Positions 1 to 7,900 of a DNA stretch of 43,328 nucleotides are shown here, in pieces. A program made the position numbers and the translations under genes. Position 1 is the stretch's first letter. Every line of letters starts with the position of its first letter. The stretch covers positions 1 to 43,328 of the forward strand of contig DATHJZ010000168.1 in NCBI GenBank assembly GCA_035286365.1, written 5' to 3'. The notes beneath the pieces were generated by a model. It worked only from the letters and a program-made list of their open reading frames with translations, was not told where the DNA came from and did no database searches. The DNA comes from CADEED01 sp035286365 (GTDB taxonomy: Bacteria; Pseudomonadota; Gammaproteobacteria; Steroidobacterales; Steroidobacteraceae).

Positions 1-1014
1 GACTTTCTGGATGTAGACGGTTTCGCCGCGACCGCGCATGGAGCTGGTGGCGGCTTCGATGAGTTCGACCACGCGCAGGCCCAACGCTCCGTCGGTCTGC
101 GGTGTCTTCTTGTTGATGATGCAATCGATGAAGTGGTCGCCGGCGAGGCGCAGCGCCTCGGTGCCGTCGAGCTTCGGTGCCCACATATCGCCGGTGCGAT
201 AGCCGACGCGCATTTCGTGGATCTGCTTCGGGTCTTCGGTGAAGCTGATGCCCTTGTCGTAGATCTTGACCTTCTCGGAAGGCTCGAGATCGTCGTAGGT
301 GATCATCTTCTTGCTGCCGCCGAGCAGGATCTGGCGCACTTTCACCGGCGCAAGCCAGCTCACGTTGACGTGGGCGATCGTGCCCGAATCATAGAAAAGA
401 GTGATGTATGCGAGATTCTCGGGCGTGCCGGGGAAGTGGTTGATGCCACTCGCCGAGATAGCCACGGGGTGTTCGCCGAGCAGGTAGTCGAGGATCGAGA
501 AATCGTGCACGGCGAGATCGGAGATGACGTTCACGTCGCGCTGGAACAGGCCGAGGTTCACGCGGATCGAGTCGTAGTAGTAGACGCGGCCCAGGTCGCC
601 GCTCTTGATGACGTCGCCCATCTTGCGCACGGCGCCGGTATAGACAAAGGTGTGGTCGACGAACAGCGTCAGGTTGCGCTTCGCCGCCTCGTCGACCAGC
701 TTGCGCGCCTGCAGCGAGGTTTCCGTCATCGGCTTCTCGAGCCAGACGTGTTTGCCGGCCTTGAGCGCGGCCATCGCGAATTCGAAGTGCGTGCTGACCG
801 GCGTCGCGATCGCGATCGCGTCGATTTCCGGATTGCGCAGCAGGTCCTGGAAGTCGTTCGTGGTCTTGACCGCGGGATACCGCTTGTTGACGGTCGCCAG
901 CTTCTTGGGATCGAGATCCGAGACGGCAACGATCGTGCCCTGTTGCGCTTCCGCAAACGTCCGCACGAGGTTCGGTCCCCAGTAACCGTAGCCGATGACG
1001 CCAATCTTGATCAT
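1..1014 (-). CDS. Gfo/Idh/MocA family NAD(P)-dependent sugar oxidoreductase (3' end cut by window edge)
   Basis: This is a Rossmann-fold dehydrogenase of the Gfo/Idh/MocA family, probably acting on a nucleotide-sugar in surface-polysaccharide synthesis. The frame is open for 338 codons to the window edge, so only a few C-terminal residues should be missing (family usually 330-360). The N-terminus has a dinucleotide-binding glycine motif (IGYGYWGPN, residues 7-15). The family EKP motif is at residues 93-95 (WLEKPM), and an HDFSILDYLLGE segment lies in the middle. GAGG-type ribosome binding (GAGGAACAACAA) precedes the ATG. It follows the acyltransferase gene by 53 bp on the same strand. That pairing is typical of acetamido-sugar pathways (WbpB/WbpD or WlbA/WlbB style), but the substrate cannot be read from the sequence. 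Confidence 0.88.
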   Translation of the reverse strand, partial: MIKIGVIGYGYWGPNLVRTFAEAQQGTIVAVSDLDPKKLATVNKRYPAVKTTNDFQDLLRNPEIDAIAIATPVSTHFEFAMAALKAGKHVWLEKPMTETSLQARKLVDEAAKRNLTLFVDHTFVYTGAVRKMGDVIKSGDLGRVYYYDSIRVNLGLFQRDVNVISDLAVHDFSILDYLLGEHPVAISASGINHFPGTPENLAYITLFYDSGTIAHVNVSWLAPVKVRQILLGGSKKMITYDDLEPSEKVKIYDKGISFTEDPKQIHEMRVGYRTGDMWAPKLDGTEALRLAGDHFIDCIINKKTPQTDGALGLRVVELIEAATSSMRGRGETVYIQKV

Positions 1015-1067
1015 TTGTTGTTCCTCGATTCCCTGTCCATGAAACGATTACCGTAACTAACTACTCT

Positions 1068-1544
1068 TCAGCGCTTGCGCGTGTCGCCCGTGACCTTCGC
1101 CGGCACGCCGACGGCGATCGCGTACGGCGGCACGTCTTTCGTGACTACCGCGCCCGCGCCGATCAGCGCGAATTCGCCGATGGTGATGCCGGCAACGATC
1201 GTGGCGTTCGAACCGATCGAAGCGCCGCGTTTGATCAGCGTTTTCTCGACCTTCCAGTCCGCTTCCGTCTGCAGCGATCCATCGGGATTCGCAGCTCGCG
1301 GGAACAGATCGTTCGTGAACATCACGCCGTGGCCGACGAACACTTCGTTCTCGATTTCCACGCCCTCACAGATGAAGGTGTGCGAGGAAATCTTGCAGCG
1401 CTCACCGATCGTCGCGTTCTTCTGTATTTCCACGAACGCGCCGACCTTCGAGTCCTTTCCTATGACGCAGCCATACAAGTTGACGAGTGACGGATGAAAG
1501 ATCTTCACGTTCTCGCCGAGTTGCACCGAATCAGCTACAGGCAT
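1068..1544 (-). CDS. Left-handed beta-helix (hexapeptide) N-acyltransferase
   Basis: This 158-residue acyltransferase is built of hexapeptide repeats ([LIV]-G-x4), seen from about residue 8 (LGENVKIFHPSLV) to the C-terminal NATIVAGITIGEFALIGAGAV. Such proteins transfer acetyl groups from acetyl-CoA to amino-sugars, and WbpD/WlbB-like enzymes of this size acetylate UDP-3-amino sugars. A longer in-frame extension exists upstream, but I place the start at the ATG of MPVADSVQ. An AAGAGG ribosome binding site precedes it, and the extension is low-complexity and lacks hexapeptide character. It is upstream of, and probably co-transcribed with, the Gfo/Idh/MocA dehydrogenase, so the two probably modify the same nucleotide-sugar. 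The exact substrate is inferred. Confidence 0.87.
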   Translation of the reverse strand: MPVADSVQLGENVKIFHPSLVNLYGCVIGKDSKVGAFVEIQKNATIGERCKISSHTFICEGVEIENEVFVGHGVMFTNDLFPRAANPDGSLQTEADWKVEKTLIKRGASIGSNATIVAGITIGEFALIGAGAVVTKDVPPYAIAVGVPAKVTGDTRKR

Positions 1545-1942
1545 TTGAACCTCTTGTGTTTGTGCTCGCCAGCCATCGAAGGCGCGCGAAGCATAGGTAT
1601 GTGATTGGAGTCGCACCTTGTCGCGATTGGCACTTTGTTTGTGTCGGAATTTCTGCCACTCGGGGTTGCACATATCCAAGGACCGCGAACATCCCCAGGC
1701 CGATTTCGCGTCGAAGAACTTTACAGCTTCGTCGCAGGGCTCATGCGGGCAAGCACGGGAGGGCCCCGCTGAGGCTCCGGCGGCCACCAAAGGTTGCGAT
1801 TCGGCTCACAGTTTGAGGGTCGCCAGGGGTGCCCGCGTGACGTGTCTCTCACCTTGGCTTGGAAATTGCTTGAAGGGGGCAGGGCGCCACGTTGTGCCCA
1901 GCTTTTGTTTGCCGAATTTTCGCACTGGAACCCTCGAAACAC
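1545..1942. other. Divergent intergenic region, about 400 bp
   Basis: This stretch separates the minus-strand sugar genes from the plus-strand giant gene and carries no convincing gene. The open frames across it are continuations of the flanking genes beyond their better starts, or are low-complexity. It contains one strong sigma-54-like element (separate entry). A weaker look-alike sits at 1628-1643 (TGGCAC, then TTGTG where TTGCA is expected). A partial copy of the upstream motif described for the PEP-CTERM genes is at 1642-1658, with about 10 of 14 defined positions matching. I saw no convincing sigma-70 pair for the minus-strand operon. Confidence 0.6.
1855..1870 (+). promoter_or_regulatory. 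Candidate sigma-54 (-24/-12) promoter of the giant secreted protein gene
   Basis: The sequence TGGCTTGGAAATTGCT matches the RpoN consensus TGGCACG-N4-TTGCW at the invariant GG and GC. The spacing is correct, TTGCT is perfect and the first four bases are TGGC; only the AC of the -24 block is changed to TT. Transcription would begin near 1881, giving a leader of about 60 nt before the ATG at 1943. Basis: seen in sequence; function inferred. Confidence 0.5.
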
Positions 1943-4900
1943 ATGAATATCAAGAACCTGGTTCGTTCCCTGCTGATTCTAGTGGCCGCTGTCGTAGCTC
2001 CGCTCGGAGTTGCCCACGCGGATCCGAATCAGGGGCCCGGCGGCCCGATTCTGGTCATCACCAACGGGAATCAGAACTTCGGCAAGTTCTACGCGGAAAT
2101 CCTGCGCACGGAAGGTTTCAACGAGTTTGCAGTCGCCGAGATCGGCGCGGTGACCGCCACGACGCTCAACTCCTATGACGTCGTCATTCTCGCCAAGGTC
2201 GCGGTGACCAGCACCCAGGCGACGATGTTCACGACCTGGGTGACCGCGGGCGGCAACCTGATCGCGATGGATCCGGCGCCGCAACTCGCGAGCCTGCTCG
2301 GCATCAGCACCGGCGCGACGACACTCTCCAACGCCTATCTACGCATCGACAACTCCACGAAGGCCGGCGGCGGCATCGTGGCGCAGACGATTCAGTTCCA
2401 CGGCAGTGCCCAGCTGAGCACGCTGGCGGGCGCGACTTCCTTCGCCACTCTTTATTCGACTGCGACCACTGCCACGGCCAATCCGGCGGTCACGGTGCGC
2501 AGCGTCGGCGCGAACGGCGGCCAGGCCGCAGCCTTCATGTTCGACCTCGCGACGTCGATCGTGTACACGCGCCAGGGCAATCCGGCCTGGGCGGGCACGG
2601 AGCGCGACGGGGTCACGCCGCGCCGCTCGGACGACATGTTCTTCGGCGCTTCGGCCAGCGATCCGCAGGCTGACTGGGTCGACCGCGGCAAGATCGCGAT
2701 TCCGCAGGCCGACGAACAGCAGCGCTTCCTCGCCAACCTCATCACGGACATGAATGCGGATCGCAAGCCGCTGCCGCGTTTCTGGTATTTCCCGAACGCT
2801 CATCGCGCGGTCGTCATCATGACGGGCGATGATCATGGTTACCTGTACTCGGCCGGCGGCGGGACCGCGGAGCGGTTCGACCAGTTTCTGACCCTGAGCA
2901 ATCCCGGCTGTTCGGTCGTGAACTGGGAATGTATTCGCGGCACGTCCTATCTGTTCACTGACGGCGGGCTCACCAACGCGCAGGCGTTCTCGTACCAGTC
3001 GCAGGGATTCGAAGTCGGACTGCACATCGCCTCGTTCCAGGACAACGTGTGCGTGGACTACACGCCTGCTTCGCTCGCGCAGATGTACACCGACCAGAAG
3101 CTGGCGTTCTTCAACAAGTTCACCGCCATTACGCAGCTCAGCACCGAGCGGCATCATTGCATCGTGTGGAGCGACTGGGCGTCGGCCGCGAAAGTGCAGC
3201 TCGCCAACGGAATCCGGCTGGACACCTCGTACTACTACTGGCCCGGCGACTGGGTGGCGAACGTACCCGGACACTTCACGGGCTCGGCGATGCCGATGCG
3301 CTTCGCCGATCTCGACGGCAGCCTGATCGACGTCTACCAGGCGGTCACGCAGATGACCGACGAGTCGGAACAGACCTATCCGTTTACCCCGAACACATTG
3401 CTCGATCGCGCGATCGGCACAGACGAGCAGTACGGCGTCTACACGATCAATGCGCACACCGACGTGGGCATCATCGACCAGGCGACGACGACCGTGACCT
3501 CTGCGGTCGAGCGCGGCGTGCCGGTCGTTTCGGCGCGGCAGATGCTCACCTGGCTCGACGGGCGCGGCAATTCATCGTTCGGCTCGGTGACCTTCGCGTC
3601 GAACGTGCTGAACTTCACCGTGACGCAGGCAACCGGCGCGACCGGCCTGAACGGCATGTTGCCGTGGCGTTCGGGCACGCGTTTCCTCACCAGTCTTTCG
3701 CGTGGCAGCACCGACGTGCCGTACGAGGTGATGGTCGTCAAGGGCATCGAATACGCCGTGTTTGCGGCCGCCAGCGGCACGTATACGGCTAACTACGCGG
3801 TCGACAACGTCGCGCCCACCGTCACCACGCGTACTCCGTCCGCGGGTGCGACCGGCGTCACACCATCGACCACGATCCGCGCCACGTTCAATGAATCGAT
3901 CAATCCGGCCACGATCACGGCGGCCACGTTCGAAGTGCGCGACGCGACCGCTGCGCTCGTTCCGGGCAGCGTCAATTACGGCGCGAGCACGCTCACGGTG
4001 ACGTTCACGCCCTCGAGCGCGCTGGCCAGCGGCGCCACCTACACGGTGATCCTGCGCGGCGGTGCGACCGATCCGCGCGTCAAGGACGTCGCGGGCAATG
4101 CCCTGGCGGCCAATGTCACGTGGTCGTTCACGACTGCCGCGCCTCCGGTTTGCCCCTGCTCGATCTGGGCCCCCTCCGCCACACCGGCGGTCGCCTCCGA
4201 GTCGGACACCGGCTCGGTGGAACTCGGCGTGAAGTTCCGCTCGGACATCAACGGCTTCATCAAGGGCATCCGCTTCTACAAGGGCACGTTGAATACCGGC
4301 ACGCACGTCGGCACGTTGTGGTCGGAGGCCGGCTCCGCGCTCGCGCAGGCGACCTTCGTGAATGAATCCGCGAGCGGCTGGCAGCAGGTGTTGTTCACGA
4401 CGCCCGTGCCGGTGACGGCCAACACCGTGTATGTCGCCTCGTATCACGCGCCGAACGGCGGTTATGCGGCCACCTCCGGCCAGTTCGCCTCGGCGGGCGT
4501 CGACAACGGCGTGCTGCACGCCCTCAGCAACTCGCAGGCCGGCGGCAACGGCGTGTTCGCGTATTCACCCGACAGCGCATACCCGGCTTCCAACTTCCAG
4601 GCGACTAACTACTCGGTCGACGTGGTGTTCGATACCACCGCGACCGGGACGACCGACACCACCGCGCCGGTGGTGACCATTTCCAATCCGGTCGCGACCC
4701 CGACCTATGCCACGGGCGCCACGCCGCTGTCCCTCGACGGCACGGCCTCCGACAACCTCGGCGTCTCGCAGGTCACGTGGTCCAACGACCGCGGTGGTTC
4801 TGGTGTCGCCATCGGCACCTCGGCCTGGACGGCGTCCGGCATCGCGCTGCAGGCCGGCGTCAACGTGATCACCGTGACCGCGCGCGACGCCGCCAACAAC

Positions 4901-7900
4901 TCCTCGACCGATACGCTGACCGTGACTTACACGCCGGCCGCGGATACGACACCGCCCGCCGTGAGCTCGCGTACGCCCGCCTCGGGTGCCACGCAGGTTG
5001 CGGTCGGCGCGACCGTAAACGTGGGTTTCAACGAGGCCATGAGCGCGGCCACGATCAACAGCAGCACGATCGAACTGCGCAATGCGTCGAACACGCTGAT
5101 TCCTTCGTCGGTGAGCTACAACGCGGCCACGAATGTCGCGACCCTCACCCCGACCGCGTCTCTCGCGCTGAATACAGCCTTCACGGTGACGGTGCGTGGC
5201 GGAGCCACGGATCCGCGCGTCAAGGACGTCGCACTCAATGCGCTGGCGGCGAACGACACCTGGTCGTTCACGACGACGAACTCCGCGGTCAGCACCGTCA
5301 GCCTGTGGCCGAACACGGCGACTCCCGGGACGCCCTCCGATGCCGACACCGGCGCCGTCGAGCTGGGACTCAAGTTCCGTTCGGACACGAGCGGCAGCGT
5401 GACCGGAGTGCGGTTCTACAAGGGCGCCAGCAACACCGGCACACACGTCGGCAAGCTGTGGACGTCCACGGGAACCCTGCTTGGCCAGGCAACCTTCATC
5501 AACGAAACGGCGACCGGCTGGCAGCAGGCGCTGTTCCCGAGCCCGATCGCGATCCAAGCGAACACGACCTACGTGATTTCGTACTTCGCGCCGAACGGCG
5601 GCTACGCCGTGGACGCCGATTACTTCACCGCGACGGGCGTCGACAACGGCGGGCTGCACGCGCAGAGCGACCCGGTCGCCGGCGGCAACGGCGTGTTCTT
5701 CTACGGCCCGAGCGGCGGATTCCCGTCGAGCTCGTTCGCCGCTACCAACTACTGGGTCGACCTCGTGTTCCAGACCGTCAGCGGTCCGGACACCACGCCG
5801 CCGACGATCACGCTGCGCCAGCCTGCTACCGGCGCCACCAACGTCGCGATCAACGGCGCCGTCATGGTGACGTTCAGCGAGGCGATGACCGCCAGCACCA
5901 TCAATACCTCGACGATCGAGCTGCGCAACGCCGGGAACACGCTGATTCCCGCGACCGTCGCGTACTCGGGCGGTGTCGCCACGCTCACGCCGACCAGTGC
6001 GCTCGCGAATACCAGCGTCTACACGGTGACCGTGCGCGGTGGCGCCACCGACCCGCGCGTCAAGGACGTGGCCGGCAACGCGCTTGCCGCCAACGACAGC
6101 TGGTCGTTCACCACGGCCGCGGCCGGCGGCCCGTGCGCGGCCAACGCCATCACCGCCGAGAACTGCCTCACCGGCAATCCGTCGAGCGAGTGGGACGTGA
6201 GCGGCGCCGGCGACCCGAGCATCCAGGGTTATTCCACGCAGATCAGCGTGAACCGCGGCGGCACCATCCAATTCAAGGTGGATACCAACGCGACTAACTA
6301 CCGGTTCGACATCTACCGAATGGGTTACTACGGCGGCCAGGGCGCGCGCAAGATCACGACCTTCAACCCGACGGCCTCGCTGCCGCAGAATCAGCCGAAC
6401 TGCCTCACGCAGGCGTCCTCGGGCCTGATCGACTGCGGCAACTGGGCGGTGTCCGGTTCCTGGACCGTGCCTGCGTCCGCGACCTCCGGCATCTACTTCG
6501 CGAAGCTAGTGCGGACCGATACGGGCGGCTCGAGCCACATCATGTTCGTCGTGCGCAACGATGCGAGCACGTCCGACATGGTGTTCCAGACGTCGGACAC
6601 GACTTGGCAGGCGTACAACACCTACGGCGGCAACAGCCTGTACGTGGGATCCCCCGGCACCAATCCGGGCCGCGCCTACAAGGTCAGCTACAACCGGCCG
6701 TTCAACACGCGCGGCAATGATGGTGGTCAGGACTGGGTGTTCAACGCCGAGTACCCGATGGTGCGTTGGCTCGAGGCCAACGGCTACGACGTGAGCTACA
6801 TCACCGGCATCGACACCGATCGGGCCGCGAACCTGTTGTCGGGCCACCGCACGTTCCTGTCGGTGGGTCATGACGAATACTGGTCGGGTCAGCAGCGCGC
6901 GAACGTCGAGGCGGCGCGTAATGCCGGCCTCAACCTGGCGTTCTTCAGCGCCAACGAGGTGTTCTGGAAGACGCGTTGGGAAAACAGCATCGACGGTTCG
7001 GGCGCTGCCTACCGCACGATGGTCTCGTACAAGGAGACGCATGCGGGCGCGAAGATCGACCCGTCGGCCGAGTGGACCGGCAGCTGGCGCGATCCGCGCT
7101 TCAGCCCGCCGTCCGACGGCGGTCGCCCGGAGAACGGTCTGACCGGCACGATCTTCACCGTGAACTCGGGTACCGCGGGTATCGTGATCCCGGCCGCGGA
7201 AGGCAAGCTGCGCCTGTGGCGCGGCACGGCGGCTGCAGGGCTCACCGGCTCGCAGACGGTGAATCTGCCGAACGGCACGCTTGGTTACGAGTGGGATTCG
7301 GATCTCGACAATGGCGCGCGTCCCGCGGGTCTGTTCCGCCTGTCGGACACCACGGTGAGTGGCGTCGACAAGCTGCAGGACTACGGTTCGACCTATGCCA
7401 CCGACACCGCGAATCACGCGCTGACGATGTACAAGCACGCGAGCGGCGCGCGCGTCTTCGGCGCGGGCACGGTGCAGTGGAGCTGGGGTCTCGACTCGAA
7501 TCACGACCGCGCGGGAACGCCGGTCAGCCAGGTCATGCAGCAGGCGACTGTGAACCTCTTTGCGGACATGAGCGTCCAGCCGGCGAACCTGCAGGCGGGC
7601 CTCACGGCGCAGAGCGCGTCGAGTGATTCCAGCGCGCCGACCGTGGTCATCAGCACGCCGGCAGCGGGCGCGAACGTCCCGCAGAACGGCCTGACGATCA
7701 GCGGCACCGCCAGCGATGTGGGCGGCCAGGTCGCGGGTGTCGAAGTGTCGACCGATGGCGGTACGAGCTGGCATCCGGCCACGGGCCGCGGCACCTGGTC
7801 GTACGTCTGGCCGACTCCTTCGGTCGGTGCGGTCACCGTGCGCGTGCGCGCGGTGGACGACAGCGGCAACTTGCAGGGCACGCCTGCGACCGTGGCGTTC

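Noticed and set aside
133..1056. A 307-codon plus-strand open frame at the window start.
   Set aside because: It is antisense to the Gfo/Idh/MocA dehydrogenase, which has clear family motifs and a good ribosome binding site.
1628..1643. A second sigma-54-like element (TGGCAC, then TTGTG).
   Set aside because: The -12 GC, nearly invariant in RpoN promoters, is GT here, and a better element lies at 1855-1870.
6858..6876. Another TGTCGGTG followed by GAC within the giant gene, as an enhancer site.
   Set aside because: It encodes the conserved L-S-V-G-H-D-E motif of the dimethylformamidase-like region and has no promoter nearby.
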